Positions 44,141 through 52,233 of a stretch of 64,000 nt of DNA are shown here, piece by piece; the first letter of the stretch is position 1; every line of letters starts with the position of its first letter. This DNA is from Croceivirga sp. GTDB lineage: Bacteria > Bacteroidota > Bacteroidia > Flavobacteriales > Flavobacteriaceae. The stretch lies in contig JANQSA010000018.1 of the NCBI GenBank assembly GCA_028284285.1, positions 49,628 to 113,627 on the forward strand, written 5' to 3'. The notes beneath the pieces were generated by a model. It made no database searches and had not been told where the DNA came from. It worked only from the letters and a program-made list of their open reading frames with translations. The position numbers were made by a program, and so were the translations under genes.

Positions 44141-46618
44141 ATGAAAAACAGACCCCAAAAGAAGATTACCCTAAAAATTGTAATAGGCTATTTAAGCATG
44201 GCCTTACTGGTACTCATTATCGGTGTGTTTATTAAAACAGAATTGAAATCCTATTTATCGATGGATAGGGCTACGGAAAACGACAAGATCCTGTTATCGG
44301 TAAATGAATTTCTTGCCGCGATTTATCAGGGAGAGCAGCTTTCAAAAATGGCACTCAGCGACCAAACCAGAAGAAGTTTCAGGGCTTATGCAGCAAAGGT
44401 TGATACACTAACCACTCAGATTGATAAGCTAAAACCTCTGGTTAAAACCGTAGCACAGCGTAAAATGTTTGACAGTGTTCAAGTCCTGTTGCACAAAAAA
44501 TTGGAGAATACCCGGCTCCTTCATCAACTGCAAATACAAAATGAGAAGAACACTTCCATAGATTCGGTCATGGAGGAATTTAACCGGGTGGAACTTTCAC
44601 TGGGGCGCATTATCCCGGAGAAATTAGTGACCAATTTTGATGAGCTATCCATAAAAACCCAAAATACCATAAAGGAATACGCCTCCTTATTGAATCAGAA
44701 CATCCCGGAGAACAACAAAACACAAAGAACAAACCAAAAGATCGATTCTGTAATCGTGGCTTTACGGGAAATTCTAAAACAAGCCAAGGAGACACAGCTG
44801 GAAAGCAAACGCTCTCTACTACAGCGGGAAATAAGGATTGCCCGTAACGACCTCAAGCTTTCCGGGCAATTACAACAATTAGTCTCCACCATTGAGCAAG
44901 AAGTCTACAAGGATACTCAGGAATCTAATCAGCAAAGACAAGCATTACTACAGCGAAGTGCTAAATGGATAGGCCTTTTAGCCTTGATCAGTCTTGGAAT
45001 TGTGGTGTTATTTACTTTTTTGATTTCCCGGGACTTTTGGAAAGTACAACGGTATAGAAAAGCCCTTGAGCAGGAAAAGCAATATTCGGAATCACTTCTT
45101 AAAAGCCGGGAGCAACTTATTACCACAGTGAGTCATGACCTTAGGACGCCCCTAAATACAATCATGGGCTACACAGAACTTTGCAAACAGGCGGCTTCTG
45201 GTGCAGTACAAAGTCAACATTTAGCACATATTAGCGCCGCCTCAGATTATGTGGCATCATTAGTCAATGACCTGTTGGATTTTTCCAGGTTAGAAGCAGG
45301 GCAGATCAAAATCAATAAAAAGCCTTTTGTACTGGCGGAATTAATCAAATTAACCGCCGCGGAACATCAAAAAAAATACTCCAGTAAACCTATTGAATTA
45401 GCTATCGAAATACACCGGGATCTGGCTACCCCCATCTTTGGAGATCCTCTGCGCATTAAACAGGTACTCAATAATCTGATCAGCAACGCCTTTAAATTTA
45501 CAGAGAGGGGTTTTGTAAAAGTTGCTGCGATACCATGTTCTGAAAATAAAAAGAAACCGCTTCTGGAAATTAAGGTAAGCGACAGCGGTATTGGCATTAA
45601 AAAAGAGGAACAAGAGCGTATATTTCAGGAGTTTGTACAATCTGCCGAAGAGACGGAAAAAAAATATATTGGTTACGGTTTAGGCCTTGCCATTTCACGT
45701 AGATTGGCTACTCTTTTGAATGGCGACCTCCTTATTGAAAGCGAAGAAGGCCTGGGGAGCCACTTTACCCTGGTTCTTCCCCTGGAATTTGCAAAAGAAA
45801 AGTGGTCTTTACCTAAAAAAACAACGGCAACACGACTGCAAGGAACCACGATATTGATTTTTGATGATGACCCGGCCCATCTTGAATTGTTGACTGTATT
45901 TTGCCGGCGCCTTAGCATACAGGTGATTGCCCTGCAACATTTTGAAGCATTACACCCACATGATACTTTTACATATGATGTCGTACTTACGGACATTCAA
46001 ATGCCAAAAAAAGACGGTTTCCAGGTACTTAAGGCATTACAAAAAGGCAGCTACGCTCATTATACTTCCCAACCGATTATAGCCATGACCGGACGGCAGG
46101 ATATCTCCAAAGCAGTGTATCTCAAAGCGGGATTCTCCTCCGTTTTGAGAAAACCCTTTTCCTTTGAAGAACTGATCCTGGTATTGGAGCAGGCTTTGAT
46201 GCATCCGCATAATACAGCTCACAAAGTCGCTTTAAAAGCCTCTACAAAAATACCTTCCAACGAGTGCCTTTTTGATCTTTCCTACTTTTCCTCCTTTCTA
46301 GGGGATGAACAGGAAGGAGTTGGCCATGTGCTGAAGACTTTTTTGAAAGAAACCTCAATCAATATTCAGCGGATTAATACCTATATAGTTTCCGGGGCAA
46401 TAGACAAAGTTTCGTTCACCGCACATCGTATGCTCCCTATGTTTTATCATTTGAAGGCTGTACGGCTTATTCCAATCCTTGAAGAACTTGAGCACTTGGA
46501 GCAGGGCATAACAATGGAAGAACTTCAGATAAAAGCCGAATCGCTGGAACAGGAATTCAAACTAATGGAAAAAGCAGTAGTAAAGGTGTTAGCTAAACAT
46601 CCATATTGTATTGACTAA
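44141..46618 (+). CDS. Hybrid sensor histidine kinase with REC and Hpt domains
   Basis: An 825-residue kinase: helix 1 (about 11-31), a helical extracytoplasmic sensor domain (about 35-270), helix 2 (about 276-296), HisKA with His332 in TVSHDLRTPLNTIMGY, and HATPase (NNLISNAFKFTERG, SDSGIGIKKEE, YGLGLAISRRL). A receiver domain has FDDDP and Asp618 in LTDIQMPKKDG, and a C-terminal Hpt has His762 in TAHRML. The full phosphorelay His-Asp-His is present in one chain. The last 26 bases overlap the convergent NtrC-like gene, its probable partner. Confidence 0.93.
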   Translation: MKNRPQKKITLKIVIGYLSMALLVLIIGVFIKTELKSYLSMDRATENDKILLSVNEFLAAIYQGEQLSKMALSDQTRRSFRAYAAKVDTLTTQIDKLKPLVKTVAQRKMFDSVQVLLHKKLENTRLLHQLQIQNEKNTSIDSVMEEFNRVELSLGRIIPEKLVTNFDELSIKTQNTIKEYASLLNQNIPENNKTQRTNQKIDSVIVALREILKQAKETQLESKRSLLQREIRIARNDLKLSGQLQQLVSTIEQEVYKDTQESNQQRQALLQRSAKWIGLLALISLGIVVLFTFLISRDFWKVQRYRKALEQEKQYSESLLKSREQLITTVSHDLRTPLNTIMGYTELCKQAASGAVQSQHLAHISAASDYVASLVNDLLDFSRLEAGQIKINKKPFVLAELIKLTAAEHQKKYSSKPIELAIEIHRDLATPIFGDPLRIKQVLNNLISNAFKFTERGFVKVAAIPCSENKKKPLLEIKVSDSGIGIKKEEQERIFQEFVQSAEETEKKYIGYGLGLAISRRLATLLNGDLLIESEEGLGSHFTLVLPLEFAKEKWSLPKKTTATRLQGTTILIFDDDPAHLELLTVFCRRLSIQVIALQHFEALHPHDTFTYDVVLTDIQMPKKDGFQVLKALQKGSYAHYTSQPIIAMTGRQDISKAVYLKAGFSSVLRKPFSFEELILVLEQALMHPHNTAHKVALKASTKIPSNECLFDLSYFSSFLGDEQEGVGHVLKTFLKETSINIQRINTYIVSGAIDKVSFTAHRMLPMFYHLKAVRLIPILEELEHLEQGITMEELQIKAESLEQEFKLMEKAVVKVLAKHPYCID

Positions 46619-47915
46619 TCTTGTTGTACAATGTCTTGCGAGTGATCTTCAGGAGTTTGGCCGCCTCGGTTTTGTTAAAATTAGTGTGTTGAAGCACTCG
46701 TAGGATGTGTTCTTTTTCATATTCCACCTTGGAAAAGACAGTATCCGTTTTGTTTTCATCCCACACTGTATCGGAAACCAAGGGGGTGGGTAATACTTCT
46801 TTTTCAATTCTTGCCCCCCGGGTAAGCAACACTGCCCTTTTGATTATGTTTTGCAACTCTCTTAAATTCCCGGGCCATCCGTACTTTTTGAATGCTTTTT
46901 CTACCTCCGGAGAAAATCCCTGTACCCGTCGTTGTAGTTGCCGGTTGGCCTTTTCAAGAAAATGATGGTAAAAAAGGGGTAAATCATCTGCTCTGTCTCG
47001 CAAACTAGGCATCTCAATGGAAAACTCGTTAAGTCGGTGATACAGGTCTTCCCTGAATTTACCCTGACTTACAAGCTTTTGCAGGTCTTCGTTGGTCGCC
47101 GCAATTATCCTAACATCAACCCTAATCTCCCGCGTACTCCCAAGGCGTTTTATCTTACGTTCCTGTAACACCCGAAGCAGTTGAATTTGGTTCTCATACG
47201 AAAGATTTCCGATCTCATCAAGGAACAATGTTCCTGTATTAGCCGCTTCAAAATGTCCTGCTTTAGCTTCAGTAGCTCCGGTAAAACTCCCTTTGGTATG
47301 ACCAAAAAATTCACTGGTTGCCAATTCTTTGGGTATAGCCCCACAATCTACAGCTGCAAATATCGCAGCGGCCCTTTTGCTCTGTTGGTGGATTTGTCTC
47401 GCAATCACTTCTTTTCCGGTACCACTTTCTCCGGAAATCAATACGGATAAATTGGTGGGGGCCACCAGTTGCACGTATTCCTGAAGTTGTTTCGAAGCTT
47501 CACTGATCCCATGGATCCCCACTTCAACACCCCCTCGAAAAGACCCACTACTTTGGTGGGAGTCCAGGGCGCTCCCAATTACAAGTAGCATTTCTTCGGG
47601 AGTAAAAGGTTTTGCTATATAATCAAATGCCCCCTTTTTCATTGCGGTAACCGCTGAGTTTACTTCAGCATGTACAGTCATCAGCACTACAGGAACAGTA
47701 GGATGCATTTTTTTAATGTTTTCTAAAAGCACTATTCCGCTTAGGTCCGGCAATTTTAGATCCGTAATAATGAGGGAAAAGCTTGTTTTATTAAGCTTAT
47801 CAGTGGCCTCCTTTGCAGAATACGCTGTAGTAACGGTAAAGCCATGCCGTTGTAAGAACCGTTCCAATAGCTGACAAAAAGGGATATCATCCTCAATGAT
47901 TAAGACTTCAGGCAT
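46593..47915 (-). CDS. NtrC-family sigma-54-dependent response regulator
   Basis: A 440-residue activator: receiver domain with Asp52 in IITDLKLPDLSG, and AAA+ domain with Walker A GESGTGKE (162-169) and Walker B LFLDEIG (230-236). The sigma-54 contact loop reads GSFTGA at 209-214 instead of GAFTGA. The C-terminal Fis-type HTH is NKTEAAKLLKITRKTLYNKI. Phosphorylation would come from the convergent hybrid kinase. Tandem inverted-repeat sites upstream of the PepSY-like gene at 48347 are candidate enhancers. Confidence 0.93.
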   Translation of the reverse strand: MPEVLIIEDDIPFCQLLERFLQRHGFTVTTAYSAKEATDKLNKTSFSLIITDLKLPDLSGIVLLENIKKMHPTVPVVLMTVHAEVNSAVTAMKKGAFDYIAKPFTPEEMLLVIGSALDSHQSSGSFRGGVEVGIHGISEASKQLQEYVQLVAPTNLSVLISGESGTGKEVIARQIHQQSKRAAAIFAAVDCGAIPKELATSEFFGHTKGSFTGATEAKAGHFEAANTGTLFLDEIGNLSYENQIQLLRVLQERKIKRLGSTREIRVDVRIIAATNEDLQKLVSQGKFREDLYHRLNEFSIEMPSLRDRADDLPLFYHHFLEKANRQLQRRVQGFSPEVEKAFKKYGWPGNLRELQNIIKRAVLLTRGARIEKEVLPTPLVSDTVWDENKTDTVFSKVEYEKEHILRVLQHTNFNKTEAAKLLKITRKTLYNKISQYNMDV

Positions 47916-47981
47916 TTTAGTGATCTAGGGTACTACTAAATATACGATGATCTCTACCCGGAAACATTCTAAAAAATTCAT

Positions 47982-48012
47982 AAAAAAAAGCAGGGTGTGT
48001 TAAACACCCTGC
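47982..48012 (-). terminator. Intrinsic terminator after the 99-aa PepSY-like gene
   Basis: Perfect 9-bp stem GCAGGGTGT / ACACCCTGC with a five-base loop followed on the minus strand by eight T, 36 bases after the gene stop. Confidence 0.88.
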
Positions 48013-48047
48013 CGGTACGATGAACTAAAATTAAGGTTTAAGAAAGC

Positions 48048-48347
48048 TTAAATAGTGATCCAATTCCCTTCAGCATCGGCATACAAAGCCCCCGTTGAAC
48101 CGTCTTCCAGCGATACTTCCAATTTGTATTGACCTGCATCATTAACATAGGCCTTATTGATGGTTCCCCCAGCGTAATCCTTGGTAAACGCTTCCGTAAC
48201 GGCATCTGGTAAATCGGAAACACTAATTTCTTTGAAATCCTGGTCCACCTCAATTTTCGCAATTTCATCATTGGAAAGTGGTGTTGTGGCAGCAACCGTT
48301 AACACCCCACAAACTGTCAAAATCATTGCAACAAATAATTTTTTCAT
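48048..48347 (-). CDS. PepSY-like secreted small protein
   Basis: A 99-residue exported protein: signal MKKLFVAMILTVCGVLTVAA, then a PepSY/BLIP-like core (FKEISVSDLPDAVTEAFTKDY, INKAYVNDAGQYKLEVSLEDGSTGALYADAEGNWITI). Paralogue of the protein at 42965-43261. It is the gene immediately upstream of the NtrC-like regulator on the same strand, with its own strong terminator. Upstream lie a TGGCAC box (48399-48394) and two copies of a TGTGTAAAAAT site, consistent with control by that regulator. Confidence 0.68.
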   Translation of the reverse strand: MKKLFVAMILTVCGVLTVAATTPLSNDEIAKIEVDQDFKEISVSDLPDAVTEAFTKDYAGGTINKAYVNDAGQYKLEVSLEDGSTGALYADAEGNWITI

Positions 48348-48477
48348 TTCTATTGAATTTTAGATTAAACATTTCCCTTGTGGAAGAAAAATGGTGCCAT
48401 AAGCCGAAGTCATTCCCAAAAAAATAGTAATGCCCTTTTTTTCAATACATTACGACCTTCAAGACTTTGAAAATGTT

Positions 48478-48524
48478 TGTGTAAAAATGTATACCTCTTG
48501 TAAAGCATGTGTAAAAATTACACA
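48478..48524. promoter_or_regulatory. Tandem TGTGTAAAAAT sites (candidate enhancers)
   Basis: TGTGTAAAAAT occurs at 48478-48488 and again at 48508-48518, 30 bp apart. The second is part of a 17-bp inverted repeat TGTGTAA-AAA-TTACACA (48508-48524). They lie 80-130 bp upstream of a TGGCAC box and about 130-175 bp before the PepSY-like start, as expected for an NtrC-type activator. Confidence 0.45.
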
Positions 48525-48554
48525 GGTATTGTATTCGGGTATTCGGGTTACCGG

Positions 48555-50093
48555 CTAGGCCTGATGAGAAGATTTTAGCAGATCATTAACCGTTTTTACA
48601 GGATTAAAAGTAACCAGAGGAACTTCAACAAAGATGGTGTTCCAGAAAGCCATTGCCCCATTCCATAGTCCCGGAAGTTCCAGGGCCTTTAGGGTTTTCC
48701 CTTCTTTTGTCTTTTCCGTAATGAATCCTTGTTTGGTATCTACGAAATTGAGCAGGTTGTATTTTTCTCCTCTATGGTTCTTTACGCCACAAACAATATC
48801 TACAGGGTTAAAGTGTGTTGCTCCTTTAAAAATAGCAACCTGATGCTCATTTCCCATATCAACTTGAGCCGATTCAATGATCTGAAGCGAAATAGTACCA
48901 TTTTTATCTTCAATCCAGAATGGGCCTCCACCCGGCTCACCTTCATTCTTGACCATTCCACAGATTCGGATAGGTCTGTTAATTTTGTCCTTTAACACGG
49001 CCATCTGGTCATTTGCACTAAGTGAGTCATAATTGGTAAGGAAACGGACGTTCAGTTCATGCTCTAAAAACGTTTTGGCCGTCTGAAGCAGCTCTGGTGT
49101 AATATCCTCCCCTTCTAACGCTCTGGCATATTCAAAGGCTTTCGTTTGCACCTGTAAAAGGACCCCTGCTAACATTTTCTTATTTCGAGCCACTTCTTCC
49201 AGGTCTTTATCTACTACCACATTGTCAATGTTCTTGATAAAAATGATATCTGCTTCCTGGTCATCTAAATTTTCTATTAGCGCGCCATGACCCCCGGGGC
49301 GAAATAATAATGTCCCATCCGAGTTCCTGAAAGGCCTGTTTTCCATAGTAACCGCCAGGGTATCTGTGGATGGTTTTTGATTGGAGTAGGATACCTGAAA
49401 TTGTGTACTCGTTGTCTTTGAAATTTTTGGGGACGCCTGGGCTTCTTCTTCTTTAAACATCGTATCATGTTGTACGGAAATAGTAAAATGCAGCTGGGCC
49501 TTCCCATTCGTTTTGGTGTATAACGCTGCCTCTTTCAAATGTTCCTCGAAAGGTGTGGCGGAACCCTCGGTATAGTTGTGGAAAGGTAGCAGGCCTTTAG
49601 GATAAAAGCCATAGTTGAGCCCTGTCTCCGAAAGCATTGTTTCTACAAAAAGAAAGGCTTTTTCGCCTTCCGAATTGTATTTTCCCGTAATTCTGCTGTG
49701 GATCTCAGCATAAAAGGGAAATCGTTTCATGCCTTTCACAAATTGCTCTGCTGCCGTGTCCCCTGTTCTTTCCAGATAAGCTGCCAAAGACTCTTCCGAA
49801 GGATTATAGGAATCCACAAAATTGAACATCGCCTTGAACATCCTTGACGCTGCTCCGGATGCCGGTACAAATTTCAATAAAGACAATTCCGCTTTATTGC
49901 CCTCAAAAAAGGCAATACGTTCATTTTGCTCTTCCAATGTGAATTTCGATATCCCATTTCCGGTCGTGGCAGTTTCTTTAAGATGTATAAAAGGGATCCC
50001 TTCTTTAAAAGTTTCAATTTGGCTGGCCATTTTTTCTTTGGAAATTCCTTTTCCCTCAAGCTGTTTCAGATCTGCTTCGGTAATGTCAATCAT
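48555..50093 (-). CDS. DUF4301 family protein, nucleotidyltransferase-like
   Basis: A 512-residue soluble protein of Bacteroidota family DUF4301. Motifs recall UDP-sugar/UDP-GlcNAc pyrophosphorylases: FVPASGAASRM at about 75-85 (like L-x-x-G-x-G-T-R-M), LLFRPGGHGALIENL near 265-280 (like PGGHG), and IFIKNIDNVVVDKD near 290 (like VDN-x-L). This points to a GT-A nucleotidyltransferase fold, by inference only. Its start overlaps the kinase gene stop by four bases (ATGA), making it the last gene of the PnuC operon. Confidence 0.8.
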   Translation of the reverse strand: MIDITEADLKQLEGKGISKEKMASQIETFKEGIPFIHLKETATTGNGISKFTLEEQNERIAFFEGNKAELSLLKFVPASGAASRMFKAMFNFVDSYNPSEESLAAYLERTGDTAAEQFVKGMKRFPFYAEIHSRITGKYNSEGEKAFLFVETMLSETGLNYGFYPKGLLPFHNYTEGSATPFEEHLKEAALYTKTNGKAQLHFTISVQHDTMFKEEEAQASPKISKTTSTQFQVSYSNQKPSTDTLAVTMENRPFRNSDGTLLFRPGGHGALIENLDDQEADIIFIKNIDNVVVDKDLEEVARNKKMLAGVLLQVQTKAFEYARALEGEDITPELLQTAKTFLEHELNVRFLTNYDSLSANDQMAVLKDKINRPIRICGMVKNEGEPGGGPFWIEDKNGTISLQIIESAQVDMGNEHQVAIFKGATHFNPVDIVCGVKNHRGEKYNLLNFVDTKQGFITEKTKEGKTLKALELPGLWNGAMAFWNTIFVEVPLVTFNPVKTVNDLLKSSHQA

Positions 50094-50653
50094 GTTCCCA
50101 GTAGTTTGTTAATGTGTTGGATTGCAGTTTTAAGGCGTGTTTCTTTATCCCCCTTTAAAATAACAAAATTCCTTCCATACTTTTCCAGTGTTTTTTTAAA
50201 ATAAGCGAACATATATTTTCGCTCATCGGGCTTATCTCTCAAATCATCCTTTTTCCAGGGTACATCAATAAAGGTGAGGAAATAAAGATCGTATTTATTG
50301 CGTAGTGCATACTTTTCTAAAATGGGGTCACAGTACCCTACGTAATAGGCCTCGGAATACACTTTGGTTTCCAGTAAGTCCGTATCACATATCAATACTT
50401 TATTAGCCTTTTGGGCCAGTTCATTTTCCAACCGCATTTGACCATAAGCTATGGGAAGCAAGTCTTGAGGTTCACACACTTTTTGTTCTTCATCCCACTT
50501 TTTTTGTAAGTATTCCCGAGCATATTCAGGTACCCAGACCGTAGCAAAATGTTCGGCCAATTCCTGGGCCAATGTGGTCTTCCCGGTAGATTCCGGTCCA
50601 AAAAGGACTATTTTAATAAGGTCTGTGGGCTCTTGCCCAAGCTTCTCTTCCAT
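50090..50653 (-). CDS. NadR-type nucleoside kinase (AAA ATPase)
   Basis: A 187-residue P-loop kinase resembling the C-terminal ribosylnicotinamide kinase domain of NadR: KIVLFGPESTGKTTLAQELAEHF (Walker A), VWVPEYAREYL, and LICDTDLLETKVYSEAYYG-like segments. The NMN adenylyltransferase half of NadR is absent. It would phosphorylate the nucleoside brought in by the upstream PnuC protein. The first 46 bases overlap the pnuC end, an unusually deep coupling. Confidence 0.82.
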   Translation of the reverse strand: MEEKLGQEPTDLIKIVLFGPESTGKTTLAQELAEHFATVWVPEYAREYLQKKWDEEQKVCEPQDLLPIAYGQMRLENELAQKANKVLICDTDLLETKVYSEAYYVGYCDPILEKYALRNKYDLYFLTFIDVPWKKDDLRDKPDERKYMFAYFKKTLEKYGRNFVILKGDKETRLKTAIQHINKLLGT

Positions 50654-51246
50654 GCCCTATATCCGTAAATCGCTATTATAGTAAACAAAAAGTACTGCAA
50701 CGAGGAAAACACCAATCCTTTGTAAAGATAAAGTGGGACCGAAATAACATCCCCAACGATCCAAAAAATCCAGTTTTCTAATTTCTTTTTAGCCATCAGC
50801 CACATACCTACAAAAAAGATAGCTGTGGTTAGTGTATCTACATAAGCGGTCCAACTATTGAATTTATCAAACAGTAGGTACACCAGTACTACAAAAACTA
50901 AGGTGGCCACAAACAATAGGAGCCCCCATCCTCTTTCCTGCCGTGAGGTGTTGGTAATAGGGATAAAATGGGTAGCATCCACTTTCCGGGTCCAAACATA
51001 CCAACCAAAAACGCTCATGACAAAGTAGTAGGCATTGATCAACATATCACCTAAAAGTCCCCAAAACAAGAGGATATAAGTGGCTATTCCAGTAGCTACA
51101 ATTCCGGTGGGATATACTAAAATATTTTCCCTTTTCGAATACCAGACACTGAGCAGGGCAAAGACAACGCTTATTAATTCCAACACCACAATATGAAAGG
51201 GAATACCTTTATATTGGGAGAAGAGCCAATCAATAATCAGGTTCAT
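50608..51246 (-). CDS. pnuC: PnuC-family nicotinamide riboside (or thiamine) transporter
   Basis: A 212-residue inner-membrane protein with about seven helices of the PnuC family: ELISVVFALLSVWYSKRENILVYPTGIVATGI near the start, INAYYFVMSVFGWYVWTRK near 70-88, and NWIFWIVGDVISVPLYLYKGLVFSSLQYFLFTIIAIYGYRAWKRS at the end. Family members carry nicotinamide riboside, thiamine (PnuT) or riboflavin. The downstream NadR-type kinase favours nicotinamide riboside; the upstream thiamine-binding-type protein favours thiamine. No riboswitch is visible. Confidence 0.85.
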   Translation of the reverse strand: MNLIIDWLFSQYKGIPFHIVVLELISVVFALLSVWYSKRENILVYPTGIVATGIATYILLFWGLLGDMLINAYYFVMSVFGWYVWTRKVDATHFIPITNTSRQERGWGLLLFVATLVFVVLVYLLFDKFNSWTAYVDTLTTAIFFVGMWLMAKKKLENWIFWIVGDVISVPLYLYKGLVFSSLQYFLFTIIAIYGYRAWKRSLGKSPQTLLK

Positions 51247-51490
51247 GTTCGCTGCGATCAGTCTTCACAATCTTCATTTGAAGCAAGACATGGTCCAAAT
51301 CATTAAAAGCCTCACGGATTTCCTTCTGCAATAATGACATTACGGTATCATACTCTCCGTATACCTGCGTACTTAAAGGATTCTCCAAAACGGTAAGTCC
51401 TGAGGTACGTAATTTTTTGATAAAGGCAATAATAGGCGGTTCAAAATCGTCCTGTAAAGGAGTAAGTGTGAGTTCAACGGATATTTTCAT
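51230..51490 (-). CDS. Thiamine-binding (YkoF/MTH1187-type) protein
   Basis: An 86-residue soluble ferredoxin-like protein of the thiamine_BP / MTH1187 family: MKISVELTLTPLQDDFEPPIIAFIKKLRTSGLTVLENPLSTQVYGEYDTVMSLLQKEI. Some relatives bind thiamine or its HMP part in the cytoplasm. It overlaps pnuC by 17 bases and heads the four-gene operon, hinting that the vitamin handled may be thiamine. Confidence 0.82.
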   Translation of the reverse strand: MKISVELTLTPLQDDFEPPIIAFIKKLRTSGLTVLENPLSTQVYGEYDTVMSLLQKEIREAFNDLDHVLLQMKIVKTDRSEHEPDY

Positions 51491-51529
51491 GATCTAAATT
51501 GCAATACGGCGTAAAACTACTGAAAAGTA

Positions 51530-52165
51530 TTAATTGGAACGAAGGGCATAGGTACAGACGAAGCCTTCAAATTCCATGAAGAAAACGTCATACCGGGAAA
51601 TATGGCCTCTATAGTTAATGACAGCAGTGGTTTCCTCACTTTCCATGGAAAAGTCATTCACATCAATATGCTTTAAAAAGCTCAGCCCGGGCTGGGCATA
51701 TATTTTATACAAGGATTCTTTTGCCCCCCAGACAATGGTTAATTTTTGTATGAGGGCAGAAGTGTTTGCCAGCGTTCTGTATTCTTCAAGAGGGGTAAAC
51801 TTATGGGCAATCCGCAGTATTTTATCACGCTGCATTTCTATGTCTATGCCTACCTCATGTGAAGTACTAATAATGATCCCAGTAAAATTATGGGAATGCG
51901 TAATGGAAATGTGGTTGCCATCAACCAAATGAGGTTTGCCAAATTCATCATAAAAAAGATGTTTATCTTCGTAGCCCGCAAGTGCTAATAAGTGCCTTAT
52001 ACTCAAAAAAGCCCGTCGATGTAGCTCAGATTTCATCCCCTCCATCCTTCTTTGGCAATGCGCAGTGAGGCGGATGTCGTTAGCTAAAAAAGCTTCGGTT
52101 TCTTGCACTTTCCACAGGTAAACGGTAGTGGTATTTGAAACTGTTATGGTTTTGTAAAGCGGCAC
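51530..52165 (-). CDS. 4'-phosphopantetheinyl transferase superfamily protein
   Basis: Transfers phosphopantetheine from CoA to carrier proteins. The 211-residue protein has the Sfp-type motifs HISITHSHNFTGIIIS (about 92-107), VGIDIEMQRDKILRIAHKF (about 112-130) with the metal-binding Asp-x-Glu, and VWGAKESLYKIY (about 148-159) with W-x-x-KE. The start is a GTG (52163-52165) giving the usual MPLYKTI N-terminus. No carrier protein or synthase gene is nearby. It is divergent from ahcY. Confidence 0.9.
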   Translation of the reverse strand: MPLYKTITVSNTTTVYLWKVQETEAFLANDIRLTAHCQRRMEGMKSELHRRAFLSIRHLLALAGYEDKHLFYDEFGKPHLVDGNHISITHSHNFTGIIISTSHEVGIDIEMQRDKILRIAHKFTPLEEYRTLANTSALIQKLTIVWGAKESLYKIYAQPGLSFLKHIDVNDFSMESEETTAVINYRGHISRYDVFFMEFEGFVCTYALRSN

Positions 52166-52187
52166 GGTTATTCCCTAGGCGATTTCG

Positions 52188-52195
52188 TATCTTTG
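52188..52195 (+). promoter_or_regulatory. -7 box candidate for ahcY
   Basis: TATCTTTG fits TAnnTTTG and lies 39 bases before the ahcY ATG. The -33 TTG is missing at the ideal distance. Confidence 0.45.
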
Positions 52196-52233
52196 CACCC
52201 TAAATTGCTATAAAGTAAATTAAAAAAATAAAT

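Noticed and set aside
48383..48399. A confident sigma-54 promoter at this site
   Set aside because: The -24 box TGGCAC is perfect but the -12 dinucleotide is CT instead of GC; it is reported only as part of a hypothesis.
51491..51529. A TPP riboswitch before the thiamine-binding/PnuC operon
   Set aside because: The 39-bp gap to the phosphopantetheinyl transferase gene is too short and holds none of the THI-element blocks.
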